In this document: positions 28,388 through 36,388 of the stretch, one piece after another | How positions within the stretch are numbered: the first letter of the stretch is position 1 | Layout: each line of letters begins with the position of its first letter | Source of the DNA: Oscillatoriaceae cyanobacterium Prado104 | GTDB taxonomy: Bacteria > Cyanobacteriota > Cyanobacteriia > Cyanobacteriales > Microcoleaceae | Assembly: GCA_025454405.1 (NCBI GenBank) | Contig: JALOON010000026.1 | Location: 62,001-126,000 of the forward strand | Direction: 5' to 3' | DNA: 64,000 bases | Program-made: the position numbers and the translations under genes | The notes under the pieces: model-generated | The model's input: the letters and a program-made list of their open reading frames with translations, nothing else | What the model was told of the DNA's origin: nothing | The model's database searches: none

Positions 28388-30028
28388 TTATTGTCGCGTA
28401 TATCGGTGCTTGACGCCGATCGGAAAATACTCCGGATCGCCCATCGCAGTTAAAGTCACGACAGGTAACTGATATTCTGGCGGCACGTAGTTGGCAAATT
28501 CGCTATTTAACCGCCGCAATTGCGATAGAATAGAAGATGCGATCGCGCTTGTTTTCTCTTCATCTCCCTCCACTCCCGCTGCTAATTCTACAACGATCGA
28601 TAATAACCGATTTCGATCCGCATCTTCCTTAACTTGCAGCACGAATTTCCCCGTCACCCATTCCCGAATCTCGGGAACTTCCAAACCGACAGTGACATTT
28701 TCCGGATAAACATTAGCACCAAAATAGGAAACAGTAAAGTGCGATCGACCGAATACATAAACAAAAGGTAATTGGCGAATTCCTCTAGGAAAATCAGCAT
28801 TTTCCATCCCCGCAGCTTGCTGCAAATGTTCTGCGGGATTAAATCCCCATTCCGCCAAAAAATCGAGCATTTCTTCATAGGAAATCAAACCGCCGTTATC
28901 GGAAATGTGATAGCGGATTAGCGGAATGCCATTGTCGCCAGAAAATAGCAAAGTGCCGTCCTCATTCACTTCAAAAAAGCGGCTGTTCGGATCGTACTGC
29001 ACCAATGTTGGCAACCGCGATTCTCCGAACAAATTGCGCGCTGCTTCGGGATTGTTTGCCAACCAGCGGCGGATGCAAATGCTCAGCGGTGTTTCGTTGC
29101 CCAATACGCCCGCATCGGCAGTACCGTAAAGGCTCGCAGAACTGTAATATATACTGTCAGTTGACATTTGTTCGGGAGTTTTGAGTTTTGAGTTTTGAGT
29201 TTTGAGTTGAGAGCATTCTGTTCCGTCAATGCCGGCAGACCGATCGAAATTAGTGTCAGAATGAGTGTTAAAATTAGTTCGATCGCTCACCAAACTCCGC
29301 CATTCTTCGCTAAATACTTCCCCTGCAAACACCATCTTAATTCGATATTTTTGCCACTCCATGCCCGCAGCAATGCCGCTATCGATCGCATCCTTAATAA
29401 AGGGCGGATATCCCAACAAGACAACTTGCTCGAAATGCTCCCCAAGTTCCCGCACCACTCGCAAGATTTCAGTTTTATTGTTTCCCGGCGTCACCACCGT
29501 AACCGGATAGCCCTTACTCGCTAGATAGCGGCAGCAATTTGCCGTGTACATTCCGCCTACCCAAGTTCCCAAGGCAAAGCAGATGACAGCTAAGGTGCGG
29601 CGATTGTCGGCATAAAAACAATCGTGAAAAATTTGTTCAAAGCGATCGGCAATTTGCAACTCATCGCCGATAAAACGAGGCCAAAAAGTCGGATTTCCCG
29701 TCGAACCAGATGAAACAGCAATGAAATCGCAAGTTTCTAATTTTCCCTGACGGCACAACTGCGGTAGCGGGTAACAGCGCAAATAATTCTCTTTGGTAAT
29801 TAGCGGCAATTTTTGGAAATCTGCAAAAGTTTGAATCGCAGCGGGATTGATGTTGGATGCAGCTAAAAAAACTCGGTAAGCCGGTACTGTGGCGGCGACA
29901 TTTTGAAAAAGCGAAAGCATTTTAGATTCCGAATCGCGACTCTGCTGCTGTTGCAATCGTTCCTCAAGCGGTGTTCTCAAAAACTCTTCAAATGACCTAA
30001 TTGCTCGCTGGCGCTGTTCGGACTGCAT
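28388..30028 (-). CDS. PaaK-like adenylate-forming enzyme (phenylacetate-CoA ligase family)
   Basis: 546 residues from the ATG at 30028, chosen because GAGG lies 8-9 bases upstream; a longer frame from 30058 has no such site. ANL-superfamily features: phosphate-binding AVSSGSTGNPTFWPRF (about 113-128), YLVQYD-type core, YVFGRSHFTVSYFGANVYPENV near 430, and the C-terminal GVKHRYT with the adenylation lysine. Paralogues activate aromatic or fatty acids as AMP esters or CoA thioesters; the substrate is unknown. Odd: at about 273-285 the protein contains QLKTQNSKLKTPEQ, encoded by the TTTTGAGTT intergenic repeat, flanked by low-complexity sequence. This insert probably sits in a surface loop. Stands alone. 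Confidence 0.8.
   Translation of the reverse strand: MQSEQRQRAIRSFEEFLRTPLEERLQQQQSRDSESKMLSLFQNVAATVPAYRVFLAASNINPAAIQTFADFQKLPLITKENYLRCYPLPQLCRQGKLETCDFIAVSSGSTGNPTFWPRFIGDELQIADRFEQIFHDCFYADNRRTLAVICFALGTWVGGMYTANCCRYLASKGYPVTVVTPGNNKTEILRVVRELGEHFEQVVLLGYPPFIKDAIDSGIAAGMEWQKYRIKMVFAGEVFSEEWRSLVSDRTNFNTHSDTNFDRSAGIDGTECSQLKTQNSKLKTPEQMSTDSIYYSSASLYGTADAGVLGNETPLSICIRRWLANNPEAARNLFGESRLPTLVQYDPNSRFFEVNEDGTLLFSGDNGIPLIRYHISDNGGLISYEEMLDFLAEWGFNPAEHLQQAAGMENADFPRGIRQLPFVYVFGRSHFTVSYFGANVYPENVTVGLEVPEIREWVTGKFVLQVKEDADRNRLLSIVVELAAGVEGDEEKTSAIASSILSQLRRLNSEFANYVPPEYQLPVVTLTAMGDPEYFPIGVKHRYTRQ
29176..29212. repeat. TTTTGAGTT intergenic-type repeat inside the PaaK-like gene
   Basis: GAGTTTTGAGTTTTGAGTTT continues for about 37 bp in frame with the gene (minus strand peptide QNSKLKT). 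The same unit makes up the spacers at 14712, 17040, 21715, 22630 and 38185. Confidence 0.85.
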
Positions 30029-30272
30029 AATTGTCACCTCAAAATGCCTATTTTGCACCTGGTTCGATCGAAATTCAATAAGTAATAGTTTTACAATACT
30101 AACGATCGCGCTGCCCGATGTAAGGCCCCAGCATTCCCTCCTGCCTTCTACCTCCTGCCCTCTGCCTTTCCTGATAAACTAGATCGAGATTCATGCAGCG
30201 ATTCCCTCCGCTTCGCTCCGCCCAAAATCCTCAGTCTCAGTCCAGCGCGAACATCCAACGCAGCAACTTCCA

Positions 30273-32204
30273 ATGAACCATCCCATCTACCCCGGCATTA
30301 CTCTGGGCACAAACTACCGCATCGTCCGCGAATTGGGACACGGCGGCTTCGGGCGCACCTACCTCGCTGAAGATGCTCACCGATTTAACGAACCCTGCGT
30401 TTTAAAAGAATTTGCGCCTCAAGTGCAAGGCAGTTATGCTTTACAAAAATCCGAGGAACTCTTCGAGCGGGAAGCCGGAGTGCTCTACAAGCTGCAACAC
30501 AATCAAATCCCGCGCTTCCGAGAACTCTTTCGGGTCACCATAGAAAATAGAGGCTACCTATTTCTCGTCCAAGACTACGTACCCGGTCAAACCTACCGCT
30601 TCCTGCTAGATGCCCGCAAGCGTCAGGGTTTGCGCTTCATCGAAGCCGAAATTACGCAATTGTTGCTGCAGCTTTTGCCGGTATTGGAATATACCCACTC
30701 TTTGGGAGTGATTCACCGCGACATCTCCCCGGACAACCTGATTTTGCGCCTGTCAGACGGAATGCCCGTACTGATTGACTTCGGCGGAGTCAAGCAAGTC
30801 GCAGCCACCGCACAATCGCTGTTCGCTGAGGTTAACGGCACTCCGCCCGCCGCGACGCGCATCGGCAAATTCGGCTACGCCCCCGCCGAACAGATGCAGA
30901 TGGGTATCGTCTACCCGCACAGCGATTTGTACGCCCTTGCAGCAACGGTTTTGGTGCTGCTGACGGGCAAGGAACCCCAGCAGTTGCTCGACAGCAACAC
31001 CCTCAATTGGAACTGGCGCGCCGAATGTTCGGTATCCGATTATTTGGCTGCGGTACTGGACAAAATGCTCGCTCACGTGCCCAACAACCGCTACCAGTCG
31101 GCTCGCGAGGTACTGCAAGCTCTTTCTGTCTATCCGCGTTCCCAGCCCCAGCCCCAATCGCAGCCCCAGCCGCCTTTACCATTGCCGAGGCCGGATGCGG
31201 CACTTACTCAGCCGCCGCCGGATGCGATGCCGGTGCATGTACCTTTGGTGCCGCAACTGTCAGGAAATCAGGTATCAATTGCTGCTCTTCGCAGTCAGGA
31301 AAAAATGCCTGCGTGGAAAATGTTTTTGTTGGTAATAGCGGTGGTATGCGGTATGGGAACAGTTGGCTGGCTGGCCGGCAACTATTTGTTAAATATGCAA
31401 TCTCAAGTGCAGAAAAATCCGCCAGCAGGAAGTCCGAAACAGCAGCAAGAAGATGCTTTGTACGCTCGCTTTCAAAAGTTAGGAATCGATGCGAGATTTT
31501 ATAGCAGTTACATTAGCCTGGTAGACGAAAAGTTTTACGATAAATACCCGGAATTGGGGAAAAGGTTGCTGACAAGTTCAGAAGGCGATCGCGAGTGGCG
31601 GGAACGCTGGCAGAAAACCGGGGAAGAGTTGCTAGACAAACTCGAAAAACTCAGCAGCAGTGCTAGAAGGCGTTTGGGCAGTTACGATGCCGCCGATCTC
31701 GATATCTGGAAAACAGAAGTAAACAATCTGAATTTGAGCAGTCGCGCTTTGTACGATTTGGCAGACGCTAAATTCTTTTATTTATTCCCAGAAGAGCCGC
31801 GCCAGCGCAATATAATTGGTTTGCCGATCGGTCAAATTTGGCAAGCAATTACTGCCGACGCACTGAGAGCTTTGCAAGCTGGAAGCACGATCGAAAGTAT
31901 CGAATTCCACAGCCGCACGAACAACCAAACGCTCTCCGGCAACCTCCAACCTGGAGAAGGCAAAGCTTACATTGCAAGGCTAGCTCAAAATCAAACTGTG
32001 CGCGTAAATTTGCAAGCCCCGCCGAAATCTACTTTGCTGTCAATTTATACTCCCGGCAGAATCAACAAAGCCCGAGCTTTGCTGCAAGATTCTGAGGGCG
32101 TGAGTTGGTCGGGACTGCTGGACGATTCGGGTTATTATGAATTTGTCGTAGTTTCTCAATCAGCAGAGCCGATGGCTTACGAGTTGAAGATCGGGGCCGA
32201 GTAG
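30273..32204 (+). CDS. Membrane-anchored Ser/Thr protein kinase
   Basis: 643 residues. Hanks-type kinase domain about 15-280: glycine loop GHGGFGRTYLAED, Lys45 in VLKEFAP, catalytic HRDISPDN with Asp150, and DFG at Asp169. Then a proline-rich linker (about 290-330, PQPQSQPQPPLPLPRP), one transmembrane helix (about 350-373, LLVIAVVCGMGTVGWLAG) and an extracytoplasmic part of about 270 residues. The last 100 or so residues (IEFHSRTNNQTLSGNLQPGEGKAYIA...YELKIG) look like a PPC-type beta domain, a plausible sensor. It resembles the SpkB/PknH-like cyanobacterial group. No phosphatase is adjacent. Confidence 0.92.
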   Translation: MNHPIYPGITLGTNYRIVRELGHGGFGRTYLAEDAHRFNEPCVLKEFAPQVQGSYALQKSEELFEREAGVLYKLQHNQIPRFRELFRVTIENRGYLFLVQDYVPGQTYRFLLDARKRQGLRFIEAEITQLLLQLLPVLEYTHSLGVIHRDISPDNLILRLSDGMPVLIDFGGVKQVAATAQSLFAEVNGTPPAATRIGKFGYAPAEQMQMGIVYPHSDLYALAATVLVLLTGKEPQQLLDSNTLNWNWRAECSVSDYLAAVLDKMLAHVPNNRYQSAREVLQALSVYPRSQPQPQSQPQPPLPLPRPDAALTQPPPDAMPVHVPLVPQLSGNQVSIAALRSQEKMPAWKMFLLVIAVVCGMGTVGWLAGNYLLNMQSQVQKNPPAGSPKQQQEDALYARFQKLGIDARFYSSYISLVDEKFYDKYPELGKRLLTSSEGDREWRERWQKTGEELLDKLEKLSSSARRRLGSYDAADLDIWKTEVNNLNLSSRALYDLADAKFFYLFPEEPRQRNIIGLPIGQIWQAITADALRALQAGSTIESIEFHSRTNNQTLSGNLQPGEGKAYIARLAQNQTVRVNLQAPPKSTLLSIYTPGRINKARALLQDSEGVSWSGLLDDSGYYEFVVVSQSAEPMAYELKIGAE

Positions 32205-32216
32205 TTGCTGCTGTCA

Positions 32217-32290
32217 AGAAGGAAGAAGGAAGAAGGAAGAAGGAAGAAGGAAGAAGGAAGAAGGAAGAAGGAAGAAGGAAGAAGGAAAAA
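32217..32290. repeat. GGAAGAA heptamer array, about ten copies
   Basis: Perfect heptamer repeats of GGAAGAA, followed by a CCCAATCCTCCAATC tract and by AATCTAAAATCTAAAATC at 32347-32371. Same classes of repeat as 2041-2347 and 44484-44580. Confidence 0.93.
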
Positions 32291-32444
32291 TTCTCCCAAT
32301 CCTCCAATCCCCCAATCCCCCGATTTCCCAATCCTGCAATCCCCCAATCTAAAATCTAAAATCTAAAATCGATTGACGATCGAGAAAACTCTGGTAATAA
32401 TAGAATCAGAGCAATTAAAGGTGATTTTGCATCAGCCCAAAAAT

Positions 32445-32714
32445 ATGTGGAAATTCGCGATTTTAGCTTTGGTAACTTTGGAGTTGGTATTGCTGAGTGC
32501 ACTGGGCATACATCCCGCCAATGCGACCCTCAGCAATCCTGAATTTTACGCTTGGAATTTTGCCTCGGTGGGCAGCAACGAACTTGTTTGTAAAAAAACG
32601 GTTGTCGCCCCTCAGGATTTAGTTCTCCCGTCATCGCCGATGCAGGCTGTGAATATCAATTCTGCGATCGTAGATGACAAGTTTTGCGCCAATTCTACCA
32701 AGCCGGTGAAATAA
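32445..32714 (+). CDS. Small exported protein of unknown function
   Basis: 89 residues from the ATG at 32445; an in-frame TTG at 32373 lies at the edge of a repeat and is less likely. MWKFAILALVTLELVLLSALGIHPANA is a good Sec signal peptide with cleavage after ANA. The mature 62 residues have two cysteines (VCKK, KFCANS), which may form a disulphide. No family recognised. A strong terminator follows directly. Confidence 0.6.
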   Translation: MWKFAILALVTLELVLLSALGIHPANATLSNPEFYAWNFASVGSNELVCKKTVVAPQDLVLPSSPMQAVNINSAIVDDKFCANSTKPVK

Positions 32715-32725
32715 GACTGAAATAA

Positions 32726-32770
32726 CTGCCGCCAGCAACTGAGCGATGTTGTTGGCGGTATTTTTTATTT
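32726..32770 (+). terminator. Rho-independent terminator
   Basis: Stem CTGCCGCCAGCAAC / GTTGTTGGCGGTA with an 8-nt loop, followed by TTTTTTATTT. It ends the small exported-protein gene and shields the macrodomain gene. Confidence 0.9.
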
Positions 32771-32782
32771 GAGGCAATTGCT

Positions 32783-33286
32783 ATGAATATGATGCGAGTT
32801 ATTTTGGGCGATATTACCAAATTGGAAGTAGATGCGATCGTCAATGCTGCTAATACCACTTTGCTTGGAGGTGGTGGAGTAGATGGCGCAATACACAAAG
32901 CAGCCGGCCCGGAACTTGTTGCTGAATGCCGCTTGCTTGGAGGATGCAAAACAGGAGATGCTAAACTAACTAAAGGATATCGCTTGCCCGCTCGCTTCGT
33001 CATCCACACTGTAGGCCCTATATGGCAGGGAGGAAATGACCGCGAACCCGAACTCCTAGCAAAATGTTATCTCAAGTCGATGCAAATTGCGATCGATCGC
33101 CAGTTCCAAAGTTTGGCATTTCCTTGCATTAGCACGGGCATTTACGGCTATCCTAAAGCTCTAGCGGGCGAGATTGCTGTTAAGGTGTGTTCGGAACAAT
33201 TACAAAAAAATGGCGCTCCTCAAACAGTAATTTTTTGCTGCTTCGATCGGGAAAGTCACGATATTTATGGCAGGCTACTATCTTAA
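32783..33286 (+). CDS. Macrodomain protein (O-acetyl-ADP-ribose deacetylase, YmdB-like)
   Basis: 167 residues, a single macrodomain of the MacroD/YmdB class: GDITKLEVDAIVNAANTTLLGGGGVDGAIHKAAG (ADP-ribose-binding Asn and the GGGGVDGAIH loop), TGDAKLTKGYRLPARFVIHTVGP, and the phosphate loop PCISTGIYGYPK. Members hydrolyse O-acetyl-ADP-ribose or mono-ADP-ribosyl groups in the cytoplasm. TTGAGG lies 9 bases before the ATG at 32783; the third and fourth codons offer alternative Met starts. Isolated downstream of a terminator. Confidence 0.95.
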   Translation: MNMMRVILGDITKLEVDAIVNAANTTLLGGGGVDGAIHKAAGPELVAECRLLGGCKTGDAKLTKGYRLPARFVIHTVGPIWQGGNDREPELLAKCYLKSMQIAIDRQFQSLAFPCISTGIYGYPKALAGEIAVKVCSEQLQKNGAPQTVIFCCFDRESHDIYGRLLS

Positions 33287-33457
33287 TTTTACCAAAAAAA
33301 TATGGATAGCAGTAAGTCTATGGAAATCCGATCGGTTTAATCGGTCCCAAACACGGGGTGAAAGCAGAAGTGAAAGCAGAAAATGAATGAGGGATAACTA
33401 CGAAGTTTAAAATAACGAAAATAGCAGTAAATATTCTACAAAACAGAATAGTTCGTT

Positions 33458-33826
33458 ATGGAAATTAGCAGCGAAGACCGAGAGATTTTAGAACGATTAG
33501 AAGCAGAATTGTGGCGCGAAGCAACTCGCTATGACGCGCAACGCATGAACGAAATCATCGCACCGGACTTCTTTGAATTCGGACGTTCTGGGCGCGTTTA
33601 CCAAAGACAAGATACACTTGCAAGCACTCGCAAAACAATCGATGCAGTCCTTCCTCTACCGCAATTTCAAGTTCGCTTGCTCGACGAAAACACTGCCCAA
33701 GTCACCTACAATAGTGCAGTTACTTACGATGGTGTTGTCGAATACGCGCGCAGGAGTTCTATTTGGTCTCGAACAAACAGCGGTTGGGTACTTCGCTTCC
33801 ATCAAGGCACGCCGTTTCAACCGTAA
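33458..33826 (+). CDS. DUF4440/NTF2-like small protein
   Basis: 122 residues with an NTF2-like (SnoaL/DUF4440) pattern: helical start EDREILERLEAELWREATRYDAQRMNEIIAPDFFEFGRSGRVY, then strands ending SIWSRTNSGWVLRFHQGTPF. Such domains form small cone-shaped barrels that bind or transform hydrophobic or small ligands; no catalytic residues can be assigned. It is followed 32 bp later by the transglutaminase-like gene on the same strand, and the two may be co-transcribed. Confidence 0.85.
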   Translation: MEISSEDREILERLEAELWREATRYDAQRMNEIIAPDFFEFGRSGRVYQRQDTLASTRKTIDAVLPLPQFQVRLLDENTAQVTYNSAVTYDGVVEYARRSSIWSRTNSGWVLRFHQGTPFQP

Positions 33827-33858
33827 ATAAAGAACGATCGAAAAAAACGGTAATTGAC

Positions 33859-34488
33859 ATGGAAAAATATTTAGCAGCAACTGAAATTATCGATCGAGAC
33901 CATCCCGCGATCGTAGAACTAGCAAAAAATATAGCATCAAAACGCGAAACATTAATGGCGATCGCGCAAGGTTGTTTTGAGTGGGTGCGAGATGAAATTC
34001 GCCACAGTTCCGATTATCAGATGAATCCCGTAACCTGTCGCGCATCCGACGTACTGAAACACAAAACAGGTTATTGTTTTGCCAAAAGTCACTTGTTGGC
34101 GGCACTGCTGCGCGCTAACAACATTCCCGCAGGTTTTTGCTACCAAAGATTGAGTATCGATGACAAAAGTGCGCCGTATGCTTTGCACGGTTTCAATGCG
34201 GTTTACTTGCCCGAAATCGGTTGGTATCGCGTTGATGCAAGGGGGAACCGCCGGGATGTTAACGCTCAATTCACACCGCCGATCGAGCAATTAGCATTTA
34301 AAATTCAGTTTCCTGAAGAAGCAGACTTTAAAACTATTCTATCAGAACCGTTGCCGATAGTTGTAGAAGCCTTACAAACTTGCAGCAAATGGGATGAAAT
34401 GCTGCTTAACCTGCCAGATATTTCTCTAGAATCGGCGGGGAAATACGGGCTGGCGATCGCGGGTGAGGTCGATCGGCAAAAAAGCTGA
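33859..34488 (+). CDS. Transglutaminase-like cysteine protease-fold protein
   Basis: 209 residues from the ATG at 33859; an open frame upstream overlaps the NTF2-like gene and was not used. The catalytic triad of the transglutaminase-like superfamily is seen as Cys73 (KTGYCFAKSHLL), His110 (LHGFNAVYL) and Asp126 (WYRVDARGN). Homologues act as proteases or amidases; no signal peptide is present so it should be cytoplasmic. The order helix (CFEWVRDEIRHS) then Cys-His-Asp is typical. AATTGAC precedes the ATG; no clear ribosome-binding site. Confidence 0.88.
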   Translation: MEKYLAATEIIDRDHPAIVELAKNIASKRETLMAIAQGCFEWVRDEIRHSSDYQMNPVTCRASDVLKHKTGYCFAKSHLLAALLRANNIPAGFCYQRLSIDDKSAPYALHGFNAVYLPEIGWYRVDARGNRRDVNAQFTPPIEQLAFKIQFPEEADFKTILSEPLPIVVEALQTCSKWDEMLLNLPDISLESAGKYGLAIAGEVDRQKS

Positions 34489-34524
34489 TAAAATTTGAAA
34501 TATAAGGACACGATCGAGACAATT

Positions 34525-34809
34525 ATGAGTACAGCATCCTTAACGACACAACAATACATTGAAGAACGAGAAAATTGCTACCGAATTGTCGGGAAGCGCG
34601 TTTCTCTAGATTCCATTATTTATGCTTTCCTGGCGGGACAATCACCTGAAAGTATCGTCCAATCATTTCCCGTACTGACACTCGAAGAAGTTTATGGAGC
34701 GATTACCTTTTACTTGGCTAATCGCACAACTATTAATGCTTATTTATCGGAGGGACAACAAGTATTTGAAACATTGAGACAGCAAGCAAGGGAAAACAAC
34801 TCGTTTTAG
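34525..34809 (+). CDS. DUF433 protein (antitoxin-like), probably truncated at the C-terminus
   Basis: 94 residues from the ATG at 34525. Contains the DUF433 pattern CYRIVGKRVSLDSIIYAFLAGQSPESIVQSFPVLTLEEVYGAITFYL, a winged-helix-like fold usually encoded just before a DUF5615 PIN-like toxin in cyanobacteria. The family normally continues about 10-20 residues past ARENN with a conserved end; here it stops at ARENNSF, and the next bases, in another frame, read like the tail of a different protein (see 34802-34894). This suggests a deletion that removed the 3' end of this gene and most of the partner gene. Confidence 0.75.
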   Translation: MSTASLTTQQYIEERENCYRIVGKRVSLDSIIYAFLAGQSPESIVQSFPVLTLEEVYGAITFYLANRTTINAYLSEGQQVFETLRQQARENNSF

Positions 34810-34894
34810 CGAAGCGATCGATAATTTAATCAAAATATGGCAGACATCAGAATCAGAAGACTGGGTTAACCGTATTGCCTACTTGCCTCTATGA
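34802..34894 (+). pseudogene. Remnant of a DUF5615-like toxin C-terminus
   Basis: In the +1 frame relative to the DUF433 gene, 30 codons read RFSEAIDNLIKIWQTSES followed by EDWVNRIAYLPL and a stop. This has the amphipathic composition of the C-terminal helix and tail of DUF5615 PIN-like proteins, which normally follow DUF433 genes. It has no start of its own. Identification is from composition, context and memory of the family, not from a search. Confidence 0.4.
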
Positions 34895-34910
34895 TTCGAT
34901 TGTTATTACG

Positions 34911-34942
34911 AAAAAAAAGACCGCACGGGCGGTCTTTTTTTT
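34911..34942. terminator. Bidirectional terminator
   Basis: AAAAAAAAGACCGC, loop ACGG, GCGGTCTTTTTTTT: a GC stem flanked by A and T runs between convergent genes, so it can work in both directions. It overlaps the last bases of the RemA-like gene. Confidence 0.93.
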
Positions 34943-35297
34943 ATGCTTCTAAAATTTGACGGATGCGGCGTTCCAAACGTTCGAGATCCAGCCCGCCTTC
35001 ATCGCGGCTGATCCGGCGCACGGTGACGTTCACATTGCTCAAATCTGCCAGCAAATCTTGGAGGATTTCCTGTTGCTGTCGGGCTTGAGTAATTTCGCGC
35101 GGTTCTTGCACTAAATCGCGGATAATTGTATCTTCGGCCCGCGAAGCCACGATCGGATCTTGTTGACCGTCTAGATGCACGAAAGTGCGCCGTCCCGGTC
35201 CGCGTTCTTCTTCAATTGGAATTACTGCTGTTACTCGATCGGACCGCACGTATTTGCCAAATCCGAGGTGAACTAATACGGAAGATTGTATTTTCAT
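34941..35297 (-). CDS. RemA/DUF370-like protein
   Basis: 118 residues from the ATG at 35297 (MKIQSSVLVHLGFGKYV); a TTG 9 bases upstream is possible. The first 65 residues resemble RemA/DUF370: LVHLGFGKYVRSDRVTAVIPIE, RRTFVHLDGQQDPIVASRAEDTI. RemA in Bacillus is a DNA-binding oligomeric activator of biofilm-matrix genes. The C-terminal 50 residues are a charged helical extension (REITQARQQQEILQDLLADLS, LDLERLERRIRQILEA) absent from Bacillus RemA. DNA binding is inference from the family. It shares its terminator with the DUF433 gene. Confidence 0.65.
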   Translation of the reverse strand: MKIQSSVLVHLGFGKYVRSDRVTAVIPIEEERGPGRRTFVHLDGQQDPIVASRAEDTIIRDLVQEPREITQARQQQEILQDLLADLSNVNVTVRRISRDEGGLDLERLERRIRQILEA

Positions 35298-35606
35298 GGA
35301 TAGCAAGTTTTATTTGTAAGTTATCTATATTTTAACTTGCTTTTTTCGGCAACAGCAACCGATCGCATCCCGGATTTTACACCAATTTTTTCTAGTTTTA
35401 TTCGGGATTAAATGTTGTCATTTTTGAAAAAATTTGCTAAGTTTTTAGGTAAGGGCGATCGCTGAAATTTCTGGTAAGGTTCGCGCTGCGCACCCTAAAG
35501 CGCACCCTACAGATTGAGTGCGATCGCCATACACGCTACAATACAAGCGAACACTTACCAGCTCAACTATGTGGGGCAATAAAATACCCCACAACTGTCT
35601 AAAACA
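35298..35606. other. Spacer of about 310 bp, no gene
   Basis: Upstream of the RemA-like gene and downstream of the ParB-like gene. Holds a TTCGCGCTGCGCACCCTAAAGCGCACCCTAC tract (35480-35512) of the GTGCGCACC repeat type, a GCGATCGC, and the hairpin GTGGGG-caataaaata-CCCCAC (35571-35592), which may help end the ParB-like transcript though it lacks a T run. Confidence 0.5.
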
Positions 35607-36311
35607 TCAATATTTTTGCCACTTGTCAATTAACTTAATCGCAGTTTTTTCGCCTAACCCTTTAATGCGTTCCAACAGATTTCCAAAGGATGCAAACGGC
35701 TCTAAATCTCGTTCTTTGAGAATTTTTTCGATAATTTGAGGTTTGAGTCCGGCATTTTTCAAATTTGTCGCCAGCTTGAATTTATCTTGAGTGTTGAGCG
35801 CTGCCAACAGCGGAACCGGTTTGGGAATGCGATTTTCAAGTTCTTTAACTCTCTCTACTAACACCTGTTTTTCCCGCAAAGATTCACTTTTTAATTCATT
35901 AATTCTGTTCTCCAAGCGAGTTTCAATATTTGTCAATCGCTGTTCCAAGCTAGACGATTGTTGGGGAACATCGCTGTGACTTACCTGCTCAGTTTTTCGC
36001 GACTTTCTGAGAACTTTAACTTGTTCTAACAGCAGTTCTTCATTTTCCGGTTCCAGGATAAATGCTCCGATAGTCTCGCCTTTTAGCGGTTCCATTTCCC
36101 TAGCTCTCACCGCAGCGTAGTATGCAAAATCTCCGTCTGCAATTTCGTAGGAATCGATGCTAGTGCGGCGGACAATTATCGGATAGATCGACCCTCCTGA
36201 CTCTAAAATCAGCCTTGCTAATTTCTCCAAATCTGCCTCAGCAAAATTGGAACGGGGAACACCAGATGCAATCTTTTTCACTGCTACCAAAGAAGGCGAT
36301 AATTTTTTCAT
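35607..36311 (-). CDS. ParB N-terminal-domain-like protein with coiled coil and helix-hairpin-helix
   Basis: 234 residues from the ATG at 36311 (MKKLSPSLVAVKKI); a Met seven codons upstream is possible. N-terminal ParB/sulfiredoxin-like fold: IYPIIVRRTSIDSYEIADGDFAYYAAVRAREM, matching the ParB VAGERRYRAA pattern. About 110-165 is a coiled coil (LEQRLTNIETRLENRINELKSESL), and the C-terminus (about 170-234) has two helix-hairpin-helix-like segments (FKLATNLKNAGLKPQII; LLERIKGLGEKTAIKLIDKW). The standard ParB helix-turn-helix is missing, so DNA binding may use the HhH. It lies 77 bp downstream of the ParA-fusion gene on the same strand; a partition-like pair is the natural reading. Confidence 0.8.
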   Translation of the reverse strand: MKKLSPSLVAVKKIASGVPRSNFAEADLEKLARLILESGGSIYPIIVRRTSIDSYEIADGDFAYYAAVRAREMEPLKGETIGAFILEPENEELLLEQVKVLRKSRKTEQVSHSDVPQQSSSLEQRLTNIETRLENRINELKSESLREKQVLVERVKELENRIPKPVPLLAALNTQDKFKLATNLKNAGLKPQIIEKILKERDLEPFASFGNLLERIKGLGEKTAIKLIDKWQKY

Positions 36312-36388
36312 AATTTTTGTCCCAACTATCAACTCTCGAAGGCTCGCGAGATCGGTAACCCTCGCACGCTTCTACTATCAACTATCAA

